A stretch of DNA of 64,000 nt from Macquaria australasica (GCA_005408345.1 SEMN01000101.1:372001-436000); one strand, 5' to 3'; counted from the first letter of the stretch, positions 1 through 12,610 are shown. Made by a program: numbers and translations. The notes: generated by a model not told the origin, from the letters alone.

Positions 1-2100
1 CAAACACTCAGCACACTGCACTCCTTGACTATGTAAGAGCACACATGGCGAAGTTAGTTTGCCATGTGGCGCTTGCACAGGAGCATTAGTGGTTGAGGAC
101 TCTCAAAGGTCCCATAAAGATTTTAATGAGCACAAATAAAGTCACATGCAAGGAAAAAATATATGTGTAATATCTTAGAGACAAAGGATACTTACACAGT
201 ACAATATGTACTGTATACAGAGAACCACAGAACTAGTAAAGGCAGATAGTAATAAAAAAATGTATATTGGAATGTATAGGTGCAGTACTTTTAGAGAAAG
301 CATGCATCTGAATGAGCAGCTCCAGAAATTGATCCCACAGCTATTTATACAGGAGAACCTACTCCACTGTCTTCTGAGTTATTTATTTCCATTAATTTAC
401 AACATCGCTGTTACCCTAATTATTTCACCAGTATTAGCAAATTTGTATATCTGCAGTCGCATTTTCAAAGCAATCCTCACATTTCCACATTTCTCTAACA
501 TGCCAGCAATCCAGAGCGGATGCAACACAAAGTTCGAGCGGCTCTCCCCGGAGATCTAATTGTGTACAAATTGCGAGGCTGTGTGGTAATCTGCTGCGCT
601 TCCTGTAGCTGCTGCCGCCACAGGGCCACCTGGGTTCCACCGCAGGTCTGGACCTCTTCTGGGACTGAGCAAATCATTACATACAGCTCACTAGTGATCC
701 CATGTGCATCCCTTAAAGGGTCTTAAGGACATGACATGGCCTCAACCTATAGTAGAAATGCTCCCATGGTGGAATTATTATTATTATTTTTTTTTTTGCC
801 TGTGTAAATCCGAGTGTATGGCTCAGCTGGCTTACTGAGGCAGCCAAAGGTACTGACCTGAATTTATATCTAAGTAGCGGATTAATAATAATGAACGTCA
901 AGAGGCAGATTGAGACTTGATTATTCTGATTCTTATTAAATCCTAGAAGTAAATGTGAGAGTGTCTGCTCTCTAATGTTCTTCTGAGGCAGGGAACATGC
1001 AAGAGTTCAGAGAGATTAGTGTCAGTGTCTCATAGGCTGTTACAGTATCTATGCATGCTGATGGTAGCAGGAGTTACTCCTTATGCACTTGAGCCGAATG
1101 CAGAATGCAAAACACTGATTACAGCAAGTTTCCAAAAAGCTAATACATTTTTAATGTTTAAAAAGGTCATCGGTGCATGTGTTTTGAATAACAAAAAATT
1201 ACATTTTTGCATGTGGTATTTGATGACCATTAACCTAAAAAAATCTCAAAGCTTACATATTTAAGGCAGAGTGAAAGGGGTATTCAATTGTTGTAAAAAT
1301 CATAATTAGATTAATTGCATTGATATTTAGAGGTCTTGTATCATCATCCACTGTTGAGCAGTGATAACATACGTGAAGTTGCCCTGTTTTGAAGCCATCT
1401 TTAACCCCGGCCACTTCTCACAAGAGATGAAAAACCACCATAGACAATGTCAGAGAACATTACTGACCTTTGACATGGTAGTGTCTGTATGGTTTTTCAC
1501 ATTAAGTTTGCCCTGTGTGTGTGTGTGTGGGGGGGGGGGGGGGCATAAGTCACTAAAAATGATCATTATATGTTTGAATGTTGCTCAATGTTGTGGCATC
1601 AGCACTTACATAGATGTGTGCCTGTGGAGCCAGCGAAGACTTAGTGCTGTATAAACTCCTGGAACATAAGAACTAAACGACTCTTATTGCCATAAGAATT
1701 CAGGATTCTTAATTCATACCCACAGTAATGCTGAAACCATAAAGTTTGCCAAGTAGGTAACCATTTAAAATAAATATCGTACTTGTGTCAATTAGTCTCT
1801 ATTTCAAAAGAATATTTTGTGGATATCTTTTGATTAGTTTTGGAAACATTTTGAGTTCGAATCCGTAATGAAACTATATCTAAAAACAGATTTGTCTTTA
1901 CGGCGTAAAAATCCCTTTAGTTTAAAAAAAAAGGCATTAGATCTAATGGTGGGAGGGCTATTTCATAAGTACATTGTTCTTCAATCTATGAAATATTATG
2001 TAACAAACTTAAATGGTCAGAGTTAGTGTTCTAAATAGACTTAGACACTTCGATAAAGGAGAAAAAATATTTGAAGTCACCGCATGTTGTGCTTTTTCTG
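1..2100. other. Unassigned AT-rich DNA
   Basis: Reading frames here are short and lack recognisable domains. A G16 homopolymer stands at about 1528-1543. No gene or clear mobile element seen. Confidence 0.5.
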
Positions 2101-2159
2101 CGCATTCTGCTCCGAGTTCATTGATTCCAAAATCTGAACGGCTATTCAGAAAACATCAC

Positions 2160-2500
2160 AACTTACCTTGACACCAAATTCCGCCTCTAAACGTAGGATC
2201 CAGTGACTGTCAAAGTCGAGCCCCCCCCCTACTCCTATTATTCTAATCGTTCCTGTGAAGTTTGGAGAAATAAAAGTACATCTACATCAAATTCTTGCGC
2301 TCCTGCAGCTTGTAGTACTGTACCATCTGTTGTGCCTGTGCGCGTCGAGCTCCGCGCGGTGAGTAGGAGAGGAGAGGGGTGGAGGGGTGGAGGGGGTGGG
2401 GGTTTAGTGTCCAGAGCGCACAGCGGATAGGACAGCGCACGCAGGAGGAGAAGGATCAGAGACAATCTGAGCGAGTTCTAATCCCAACCCAACCTAGAGT
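2160..2500. promoter_or_regulatory. GC/CpG-rich patch, possible promoter or first exon
   Basis: The only CpG-rich stretch in the left 50 kb (GCGCGTCGAGCTCCGCGCG, then GTGAGTAGG). GTGAGT at about 2360 is donor-like on plus. On minus, AG at about 2252 and GTAAGT at about 2166 could bound an 86-nt open exon. Which strand, if either, is used cannot be told. Confidence 0.3.
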
Positions 2501-4780
2501 TTATAGAATCAGCGTGCGATGTGCAGCCTGTGGGCTCTAACTGATAAACCAGCAATAAAGCAGCGTATAGCGGAGGATGCACCTGCACTCACTTTCACTT
2601 CACCCACCATTTAACCTGTTCGGTCAAATATAGTTTAACCACCCCTTTAGACAAATATGAACCTTAAAATTTAAATTCACACTATAGTATTTTACAGTAA
2701 ATAAAATGATGGAAGTTGTGAGAATTATACCTAAAAGACGAATTACTCCTATTAAGTTTGGACATACTGGAAATAGTTTGCCTATAGTTTGATATTACAT
2801 CATTAGCCTTCCTGCTATTATATAGACTCAAACCACTGTAACCTGTGTCAAGTGATGGACTGAGACATAAAATACTATGTCGTTCCTGGCAGGGTTAGGT
2901 TTTTTTTTTTTTCACAATATGAATTTAAATGTAAGTTTGCACAATTGTAAAAAGAAAAAAAAAACAGTTACACTGCATCATAGCAAAAACAAAGAGAGCA
3001 ATAATATGTTTCATATAAAAGACATATAAGGTATAAGTAATGTATGCAAAATGGAGGGGTAAAGGGAAGAAGAGGAGAATTATGTGATATTATTATTCAT
3101 TATTATTCAGACCATTGTTAACCAATGTGTTGGCAGGACCAGACTACTGCCAAAAAGCAGCTGGCCAATCAGAGCTCGTGCTGCTCCTCTGTAGGCTGGA
3201 CTTGAAGAATTATTTTATTATTTGTTAATTTAATATAATTATTATTAATTGACAAATAATGTTATTATTTTTATTTTAGTTCTAGTATGCTTCATTTAAA
3301 TGCAATTTTAATTAAGTGTATTATTATTATTCAATATTTTTCAAATTCATGAAGTAAAAGTCTGAGAGTGGCACCCTCCAGAGACCATACAATATGGGTC
3401 ACTTAAGTTCATTACAGCCATTCTGTATTTCCACAGAAAGTCCTGGTTACCAGTCTGCCTCTGCCTGTGTCGCAGTGGCTCATAACTGAATGTTCAGTCC
3501 CTAAAACAGGGAAATGCTTGTCCATCAATTGCCATTTGTTTTGTTGTCCTTGAGACACACATTGGACCATTGCTTGCTTACTTATGTTGACCTGTTTGTG
3601 AGCTTTAGACAAATGCAGACATGTAAGTGTTTGTAGGATTTTTTTCTTGCAGATACTTGCATGGCTAGATACCAGGTGGTACTCGCAGCTTTGGAAATTT
3701 TGATTTCAGAAAAGGTTTCTGGATGTTACTCTGGATAATCCACAGAACAAGCTGCCAACTGTTTTTATAGGTGCTATTTTCTCGGAGGAAGTAATTCAAT
3801 GACAGCCTGTTCTGGGGTGATGGAAGAAATGTCAGAGATGGATATCTCAAAACCTGGGCAAATAAAACCAAAATCAGCATGGCTCAATTCCAAGCGGTAT
3901 GTGAGAATATGTGTTTTTCTGTCATTTGGGTGAGCCAGCCCTTTAAACTGCCAAGTCAAGCATCTGCAGCTGGCCTCTGATTGTTGTTGGAGGTGAAAAC
4001 ATGCTCTAACATTCTGCGCCTTGTCCAAACCCTCAAGAGTCTACATGTCCACAGACATTACAAACGAAGCATGAAGGGAAAGATATTCATAAAACTAGGA
4101 TCTGAAAACAGTGGATGCTCATGGATTGAGACACTGGATACTCAGAGAGCAGATGGTTTTCCCTCAATGTGACAGATACTGTACGATGCCCCACATATGT
4201 TCAGAACGATGAAATCAGAGGTCAAAATAATCCAATTGCTTCTAGACAAACTGGAATCACACAGTAAGGTTTTCTAAGAACAGGTCTCAATGCATTACAG
4301 GTGGCTAATTCTTTATTTTTAAATTGTGTTCCTGCCAAGCATAAAATAGTGCAAAAGTAAAGGCTATCTCTCTTCTGTCACCTCCTGCACAGAACTGGAT
4401 CCCTCCTCCGAACTCTGCTGCCTCCTCACCCACATGTGCTGAAATCTGCTGAGGCAGGTGAAGATGGAGCCTCCCACCCAGGACGAGTATTTTTGGCGGG
4501 GCACAGACAGAACGTTGACCCTGGTGTCGCTGGGTGCCATCTGCAACCACTGAGAGAAGCCAAGCTGCCATACTGGCCATTTACAGCGCCTGCCAACTGG
4601 GATCGTGCTTCTTCAGCTGTTCACGATGTGCTCGCCAGGCTTGGTCACTCTTATGATGGAGTGGTACAAGAGCATCGCAGCACAGCGGTGTCGCTCATTT
4701 CTAAGGGGCAGTGAATTATGTTCAGGAAGCTTATAATCCAACTCACCTTTTCAGAGGAAAATTGTTTTTCACCTAAGGGG
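2500..4780. other. Unassigned AT-rich DNA
   Basis: Mostly AT-rich, with TTATTATT runs near 3100-3340. A GC-richer part at 4380-4720 has open frames on both strands but no domain I recognise. Confidence 0.45.
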
Positions 4781-4783
4781 CTT

Positions 4784-5186
4784 AAAAGGAATTGTTAAAC
4801 CTTTTGGGAAATACTTTTATTTGCTTTCTTGTTGAAACTTAGAAGAGAAGATCGATACCACTCTCATGTTTGCCCCTTACCTATAGCCAGGAGACGGTTA
4901 GCTTATCTTACCATAGAGACTGGAAGCAGGCGGAAACAGCTAGCTTGGCTCTGTAAAAACTTTGTATAATTAAACAAAAGAGGTATAACAAGTTAATTAG
5001 TGAGCTTTAGAGGTGCTGCTATGTTATATTTTTGTACCTTCGGACTGAACCCGGCTAGCTTTTTCCCCCTGCTTCCAGTATGATAAGCTAAGCCAACCGG
5101 CTTCTGGCTGTAGCTTCATATTTAGTGTACAGGCACAAGAGTGGTGTCAATCTTTTCATCTAACTTTCAGCAACTACTTCTTTAAA
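4784..5186. repeat. Foldback repeat copy, short form
   Basis: Left arm has GATCGATACCACTCTCATG and GGAAACAGCTAGCTTGGCTC; right arm has GGCTAGCTTTTTCCCCCTGC and AGAGTGGTGTCAATC. Arms are mutual reverse complements. TTAA occurs at both outer edges (4782-4785 and 5182-5185), which could be a TTAA target duplication. Confidence 0.8.
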
Positions 5187-5189
5187 TAT

Positions 5190-6296
5190 TAATAATTGAG
5201 TCTTAATTTGCTACTGAGTTCATCTGTTTAAGGAGATATTGGTATGATTTTAGTCAGACTTTGGTTTGTTTGCATAAATCAGAACAGTCTATACTCATTC
5301 AGGAAGCAAAAGGAATACATTTTTGATGAGACAATGTTGTTTATATGGGGTTAATGATGATGCACTGCACATAAAGCAGTAAATGCACCTCTCATTACTG
5401 CCTGTCCACGAGAAACGCCTGAATATACAGCAGACTGGCAGAATTGTAACAAGTGTGAAACAAGACAAGTTTAGCAATGCCTAAGTGCCTGGGAACCATT
5501 GAAAAGTGTGCAGAGTGATGTCTGATATGTTGCAGTCACTTTGTCTCCTGTCACGACCACATCAGTGATGTAATGAAGCAAGCAGTAGTTATTGGAGAAT
5601 GTAGAGTCAGCTGTCATCTCTCAACACTGGGACAGAAGAGACAGCTGGGGATCTGTCACCAGGATGTCTTGTTCTTTAGGACAGTTCCTCATCGTGTAGA
5701 AGTCTCATGTGCCATGGAGAACCTGTGATTCCACTGATCACTTCTCCCTCTGTGGTTGATTGTGAATGGCGTTCACGCTCAGTGGCGCGTGGTTTGAGAT
5801 ATGGTCATACAGTAGAGGATAGAGTTGCTTATCAATTCATGGACAAGCTCTTCCTTTCAGGGTTGGCTGTAATGTATTTATTTATCTCCTCTCAGTCCAG
5901 GAACGTGAGAATATAGCTCTTTATCTTTATTCATAAGAGATTCTGGTCTGATTAATGCAGACATTCTGCAGTCCTCACATCACATGGTTTGTATGCCATT
6001 TATTTTTTACCTGAAGAGTTTGTTTCTTTGTTGTTTTTCCGTCCCCAACCATCTTCCCAATGCTTTTTTATAGCGTGCCCAGTACTTTTGGTCACAGACA
6101 GACTGTGCTGTTTCACTGAAAAAACGCCTGATATCACAACGACATCCATGGCCTTGTAGCATCACAGTGCTCAAGCTGGAGTTGCTATAGCAACGGGTGA
6201 TCAGAGGGGTTATTTTTCTGTGTTTGTGAACATATTGAGGAGATGATGGGGAAAAGATGATTTTATAATCAGTCACCAGCTAGATAGCATTTTGTA
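5190..6296. other. Unassigned DNA
   Basis: No domain-bearing frame or repeat structure recognised. Confidence 0.45.
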
Positions 6297-6304
6297 CTCA
6301 CCAG

Positions 6305-6873
6305 CAGTGGTGGAATGTAACTAAGTACATTTACTCAAGTACTGTACTTTTTAGTACAATTTTGAGGTACTTGTACTTCACTATATGCTCCCAGTATTTC
6401 CATTTTGTGCTGCTTTATACTTCTACTGCACTACATTATGGAGGCAAATATTGTACATTTTACTCCACATTTATTTGATAGCTTTAGTTACTAGTTACTT
6501 TGCAGATTTACATTATTAATACAAAATACCAACTAATAATGATAATATATTAATATAGGTTAAGCTACCCAGCAGTGTATAAAGTAATTAAATTAGCCCC
6601 ACCTTTACCAGCTGTAACATTAAAGTGATGTACACATTAATGCATCACTAATTATAATCCAGTAATATACTATATATAATTCTGAAATGGACCATTCTGC
6701 ATAATGAGTACTTTTACTTTTGGTACTTAAAGTTTATTTTGATGCTAATCCATCTGTACTTTTACTTAAGTATGATTTTGTATGCAGGACTTTTACTTGT
6801 TACAGAGTATTTTTATACTGGAGTATTGTCACTTTTACTACAATAAAAGATCCGAATACTTCGTCCACCACTG
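6305..6873. mobile_element. hAT MITE with 8-bp target duplication
   Basis: 569 bp. Starts CAGTGGTGGAATGTAACTAA and ends CTTCGTCCACCACTG, flanked by CTCACCAG at 6297-6304 and 6874-6881. The interior is rich in TACTTTTACTTAAGTA-like words, a pattern I know from an abundant teleost non-autonomous hAT family. No transposase. Confidence 0.93.
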
Positions 6874-6881
6874 CTCACCAG

Positions 6882-7464
6882 GCTTTTTAAAAGCCTGTAA
6901 TAGTGATGAATGTCAACCTGTTATTGCTCCTCATTACGGAAATGTGCCAGAACGCTAAATCTGATGTAATCACTATGTTATGTCCCTCCCCTTTTGGTGA
7001 CCATCCATGAATGGATGGTTCCTCTGGCAGAAACCTACTGCATGACGGCATCTCCTGAAACAAGCTTTTCAAGAGGAGCCCTTCTGAGATGTGAAATCAT
7101 GAAGGGCACAGCATGATTTGATATCACCCCTACATACAGAGGGGGTGCTGCTGTCACTTTACTGCCACTTTTAAAAGGTCAGAGCTGGAGGCATCAGCAG
7201 CAATATGAGGATTATATTACAGTATGAAGTTATTGTATGTAAGTGTTGCAGATGGCTTACCTTTTGAACACTGATACATGCAGAACAACATTTTTTTAAT
7301 GGTTTATGGTATATGTAAGATCTGTAAATGCAGGGCGTGTGTGTGTCTCTTTTTCACACACACACACACACACATTATCACTGTCCCTCTGCTCTCAGTT
7401 TTGGCATATTTAGAGATTGTTTTGAGATTTCATACTCACCAATAGCTGCTGTTGTCTTCTTTTT

Positions 7465-7506
<42 letters not shown>

Positions 7507-8650
7507 AGCATACAGAATCTTGTATCACTATTCCTGGGAGAAAAAAGACCATATGAATTTATATGATTTCATGACATGGACATTGTTATTGCAAGTCACA
7601 TCTATCCAGAAGAAGGATGAATGTTTCCCCCATCACAGCACTCAGAGGCCTCTTTACAGTCTGTAGATCCATCCACTTCCCCCTTAGCAGGATTTTTTTT
7701 AGCATCCTGCATCATAGCCAATGGTGAAATTGAAATTAAAATTAGAACAACTGAGAGGCTGCAGATAGTAATGTAGGATCTGGTTTTTACTGTGTTATAA
7801 AATACATCAGAAGAGAGTGCTTTTGAACAATTTCGGTGGCAAAAAATGTCAGTAGCAAAGGAACAATCTGAGAGTGGTTACTATAAGTAGAACTGGCTGA
7901 CCTCATATGACATATGTAAAACTTATTTCACCTGCTATGAATTTACAGTAAATACCACGTAAGACAGATATTAGTTGTCTATTGCAACTGGTGTTAAAAT
8001 GTAAAAACAGAAATGTAGGGCTTGTGACATATTTTTTAATCCTTCAAATGAATTAGACATTCCAACTTTTAAATGTCTATGAACACTGAACAAATCCCAG
8101 AGTGTCAGTATATCTAATATTTCCTTAACATCAAAAAGATTCTAACTTAGGATGATTGATGAATGTGTAGAAATTTAATATTAGATTGTGACAAAAGATA
8201 GAGTTTTGTTATGCTGAAAAGAAAAGCTGATCAAAGAGTATTACTAACCATTCCTCTCTCATAAAACTGATTACCCTCCAGCAGGTGAATGTGTTTGTAT
8301 TGAATGTTTAAGTGCCGGAGCTCAGAGGATTTTTTCAATGCAGGCATACAGCCAAGTGGTAGAGCTGTTCAGCATTTAAATGTCTTCATGTCTGTTTATT
8401 TATGGCAGGTACTGTAAATCAGTACTTGCCAAGATTCTCTGTGCTATTTCTGGCTCTCCTGAAATAACACAGAAAGCTCATTTTTGTCAAAGGCTTTGAG
8501 GGCTTGGTTTAGATTATATGAATGAATATCCATGGTCACCGTGGTGATAAAGCTCCACAGATTTACTCCTGCAACCTCTGTAACAGAGGAAAAGGCCGAG
8601 TGTGATGATAATTATTAAGCTATGCTAATAACATCCCAAATCAATTGTAA
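6882..8650. other. Unassigned DNA with two microsatellites
   Basis: Contains (CA)10 at 7355-7374 and (TC)19 at 7466-7503. Nothing else recognised. Confidence 0.5.
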
Positions 8651-8654
8651 CACT

Positions 8655-8920
8655 TGTACATTTTGGGAAATACGCTTGAGAAGATTGATACCACTCTCAC
8701 ATCTGTACGGTTAATATGAAGCTACAGCCAGGACACAGTTAGCTTAGCCTAGCATTAAGACTGGAAACTGGGGGAAACAGCTAGCCTGGCTCTGTCCAAA
8801 GGTAACAAAATCCGCCTACCAGCACCTCTCAAGCTCACCAATTAACACAGTCTTGTCATCACTGGGAAGTTGCCAGGCAACCAGCGGAGACTCCAGGAAG
8901 TGACAGTGCCAAGCCAAGAC
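8655..8920. repeat. Foldback repeat, left arm only
   Basis: TTTTGGGAAATACGCTTGAG, GGAAACAGCTAGCCTGGCTC, TAACAAAATCCGCCTACCAG and TTGCCAGGCAACCAGCGGAG identify the family. The right arm is missing; the copy ends where the next MITE starts. Confidence 0.8.
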
Positions 8921-9275
8921 TAATGCTGTGTCTCAATTCGCGTACTTCTGTACTTACACTTTCTATTTTGAGTGCATAAGTGCGTTCACACTGACAAGTG
9001 TGGCAAAATGCAGTGCACTATAAGTACCCGGATGATGTACTCATAACGGTTAAAAAGTGTGGAACGCTGCACACTTCTCAACCTCAATGGTCGCCATCTT
9101 GGCCAAGTAGCGGAAGGGGAGGGACCACCAACCTATGAAAATGGCGGCCGCGGTTGTGATTGTTACGGCTAAAAGTAAAAGCAAATTAGCGCACTACACA
9201 AGTCAGTACATGGTGTACACAGTGAACTGCATGTAATTGTACTAACGGGAGTATCCGAGTTGAGACACAGCATTA
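8921..9275. mobile_element. MITE with TGCTGTGTCTCAA ends
   Basis: About 355 bp with TIRs CTAATGCTGTGTCTCAATTC and (complement of right end) CTAATGCTGTGTCTCAACTC. Imperfect similarity continues for about 15 bp more (GTACT). The interior contains TGGCGGCCGCGG. No coding frame. No unambiguous target duplication. Confidence 0.75.
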
Positions 9276-9543
9276 GGCTGTATTCGAAACCAACTACTAT
9301 ACTAGCAGTACGTACTGATTTGGCCAAAATGTAGCACAGGACTTCTCAAAGTCTGGGAAATAAATCCGAACCCAGCCTAAACCTCATGTTAGGAAAACAA
9401 TACGTTATGAAGTGTAACGTTGGAAAGAGTGTTTGTGTGTTGTTGCGGCCAAGTTCATGCAGTAACGTTACACCGGAGAATTTGCTATCACCTCCTAAAT
9501 CGCAGATACAGAATGTGTCTCGTTTTCTCTAGTACACGATATC

Positions 9544-9907
9544 GTCACAAACCAGCTCAATGCAAGTGACAAAGAGGAGAGGCAAGTCAGATCACAGTGC
9601 CAATTAATGATTTTATTAGAAATAAACAAACAGAACTATTTATAAGGAAGGCATGAGGTGTGGAAAGTAAGAGCATCAGTAGTGAGTTGAATGTATGGGT
9701 GAGTGAAGAATGTATGTTTGTGCGAGTGTTGCAGGCAGCAAAATGGGAAACCAAACCAAAACCTGGACAGCGTGGATCCTAGGAGGTAAAATAGCCTTGG
9801 TGAAGGCCCACACAGGTGCCACGCAATCACCCCAACGACCCTCTGACTGCAAGCTCCTGCAGGAAGAGAGCAATCAGCTGCAGGCAGAAAGGGGAGGGGT
9901 CGTAACA
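9544..9907 (-). mobile_element. Solo LTR
   Basis: 364 bp. On minus it starts TGTTACGACCCCTCCCC, has AATAAA at 9617-9612, and ends GGTTTGTGAC (final A apparently lost). The direct repeat ATATC flanks it at 9539-9543 and 9908-9912. No internal coding part. Confidence 0.75.
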
Positions 9908-10134
9908 ATATCTACAACTAGTGTAAATGTAAGAATATGTCTGAGTCAGAAATAAATATGGACCAACTGTCTGAGCTGTGTCTGGCTCAGTTTCGTTTTT
10001 TTTTTCTTCCTTGGTTTCGTTCTGGCCAAATCAAAAGAGATGCGACGTTAATTAATTAAATGTGACACCTAGCTGTAAACAGAGTGGGGGGTGGGGGGGC
10101 TTTGCAGAACATTCCATCACCAATGATGTGAAGA

Positions 10135-10476
10135 TGTCATTGTCAAAATTTACAAAGAAAAGTTGTCCAAGAAAACCGAGTGTTCAAAGAGGAGCTGACA
10201 GACAAACATGCGCTCATTTTGCCCCAATCCAGCACAAAGCCCATGTGTTTGATTTGCACAGAAACAGTCGGGATTGTGAAGAGCGGTAATTATGGTGGTA
10301 ACGTAAAACGTCATTATGACACCAACTACCACCAGCCATTTCAAACAGCAGTATCCACAGAACAGCAACTGACTGCAGGCACACAATGCCTCCAGTATGC
10401 ATCGGACCAGTCTAGCTCACCTGCTGCGTCCCATAATGCAAAGCACTGGTGGTGGTTTGCCATTAACGTTACGTAA
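10135..10476 (+). pseudogene. Relic of hAT transposase N-terminus (BED-type finger)
   Basis: Reads FKEELTDKHALILPQSSTKP, MCLICTETVGIVKSGN, an odd YGG insertion, then NVKRHYDTNYH. This is the C-x2-C ... H-x4-H finger of hAT/Charlie-type transposases and their domesticated relatives. The preceding MSLSKFTKKSCPRK lies in another frame, so there is a frameshift at about 10180, and the open frame stops at 10476 with no catalytic domain. Probably part of a decayed hAT element whose edges may include the TTCGAAACCAACTACTATAC block at 9285. Confidence 0.6.
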
Positions 10477-10639
10477 ACTTTCACTCATTTCACCTTAGCA
10501 GTCCACCAAAATCTGTTTATGAACTAAGTGGAGGCGAGAAATAAGCAATCTGGTTGCAGAATCTTCACTCATATTAGGTCTAAAAGTTTGTTCCAACTTT
10601 CATAAGGCAGGGACACTACTGATGAGACTGCTAGCCTAT

Positions 10640-11577
10640 TAGCTTACTACTATAACACTTGTATGTAGTATGTTTGTTTGATTTTGTCTTTGTTTCAAAC
10701 CCACCTTTTGGGAGATGTGCACGTCGGCTTCTCTGCGAGTCTGCAACCTACAGTTACCTGTAACACCTTTGTCTGCGATGGTCCACGGCGAGTCTTTCGT
10801 GTATCTTCGGAGAAGCATAATTTTAGCATCAAGCCAACCTAGGACAAAATTCTTACTTCCCTCAGTCCACTTATGCAAGCTTTGGCAGACGGGCTGTCTG
10901 GCATGACATGGGATGAAGCAACCTCCAGCTGTGGCCAGGTTTGTATGGATAGGACCATGCAACAGTCTCATTGTTTGGTATTCACCTGTAAACAGACCTC
11001 AGACTCAGGCTCCCTGTGGAGGCTGTTCAAACTCCAACTCCAGAAGTGACAACATATAACAAGCCTATTATAAAAACAGCCACCACATAGTATGGAAGGG
11101 AAATTTTACGAAATAGAACTTTACCATGTAGGGTCATACAAACTGTAAGGAAGGATATTGTACTTCACTTGGTTTCATCATTTTCCAACAATTGTGTTTC
11201 AAGGACATTATCATAAAATATATGTGCATGGCTCCAACTGTGAGTGTGTCTGTTACACTGTGTGTTTGTTTGTGTGCATGTGTGTGTGTGTGAGAGAGAG
11301 AGCATCTGAGGGTCGCTTCAGCTTGCATTAAACATGACATGGTTTACATTTCAGAGCAGTTTTCCTTTGTTGTTTGTGACTACCTGCGTGTGGCTCAACA
11401 CAAAATTCAATGATAAAACATTTGTTTGAGGGGGATAGTATTAGGCTCTCTACCAAAAAGACAGTTCAGATGCATTTAGTGTAGTTTTATTATTATAAAA
11501 TGCATTTGTCAATTGGAAAGTGAATACAAATGCAAACAGCAGGAGTTCAAGTTGTCTCTTCTCATCACATTGTAGTA
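10640..11577. other. Unassigned DNA
   Basis: A short (TG)n/(AG)n tract lies at 11268-11301. The 10715-10906 part is GC-richer and open on both strands but has no recognisable domain. Confidence 0.45.
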
Positions 11578-11582
11578 CAAAG

Positions 11583-11893
11583 TGTCATGATCCCTAGGAC
11601 TGTGTGTTTTTTGTCTTGTTGTTTCCTCCTGTCTTTGTTTTCCCTCCAGTTTGGATTGTTTCCCACCTGTGTCTGTTTCCCTTGTTGTCTCCTCCCCTAT
11701 ATATACCGGTCCTCTCCCTTTGTTCTCTGTCGCGTCATTGATGTTGAGGATGTTTGTTGGTGGTCTCTTCGTGTCATGTTCCTGGTGTTTTTGTGAGTTT
11801 ATTTTGTAGTTAATAAACCTTTGAATTGCTTCAGTCTCCTCGCCTGTCTGCATTTGGGACCTCTTCCTGCTACCTAGATGGCTCACCATGACA
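11583..11893 (+). mobile_element. Solo LTR with TATA box and poly(A) signal
   Basis: 311 bp, TGTCATGATCC ... CACCATGACA, flanked by CAAAG at 11578-11582 and 11894-11898. Inside: TATATATA at 11699-11706 and AATAAA at 11812-11817, in the order expected for U3-R. Ends are 7-bp inverted repeats (TGTCATG/CATGACA). No internal retrotransposon sequence remains. Confidence 0.9.
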
Positions 11894-11899
11894 CAAAGC

Positions 11900-12600
11900 T
11901 TCTCCGTCACAAGGACCCCGACCATGTCCTGATGTTGTGGCATCCCATGGTAACTGCTCCAACTGATCAGCAGTCATTATCTGTGTCAATCATTATGCTA
12001 GCTACTGTTCTATTACGTTTTCAAGGGGAAAAGATGGCTAGAAGAGTCACGTCTAGATTTTTCCCCTGCAATTCTGCTGAGCTACTGTAAAAGTCACAAG
12101 CAGTGTCTCATGCCAGGCTCTTTGGGTCCATCTGTCAGACTGAGATCATACCATGAGATCGGAAGGATGCCAACATTGTTGTAATCCTGTTGTGTGCAAG
12201 GAAGTAAGATGAGATAAGAAGTCCTCTTGTGCCAAAAGCACAGGTGTCGCCAAAAGATTCTTGCTTGTTTTATATATTACAATAATGCCACCATCCTCTG
12301 TTGATGGCATGCAGAACTGTTTCTAAGCCACAATTATCAACACAATGGCCATACTGAAATTGTTGCTTTACATTATGCTTCAGTAACATAATTTGCAAAC
12401 AAGACCAACATTGATTAATGTACCCAAAATTTCCATTTACATGACTGTTAATCTCTATAAACAGATATCTGCATATAAATACAGAATCTGTAGGCAAGGG
12501 ACAAGATTTTCTTAGCTGAAGCGTTCTGGTTTGTAGTCCGTTTGTAGTCCAAGTAGTATTGACCAATCACATTTGAGCAGGCTTTGGTTGTAGAATACAA
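11900..12600. other. Unassigned DNA
   Basis: No domain or structured repeat recognised. Confidence 0.45.
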
Positions 12601-12610
12601 TCTCGGCCAA

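Noticed and set aside
1845..1880. GTTCGAATCC, a tRNA/SINE box B-like word
   Set aside because: No box A or cloverleaf upstream, so a tRNA or SINE call is not supported.
4305..4714. Overlapping plus and minus frames in a GC-richer patch
   Set aside because: Both strands are equally open and neither shows a known domain or splice context.
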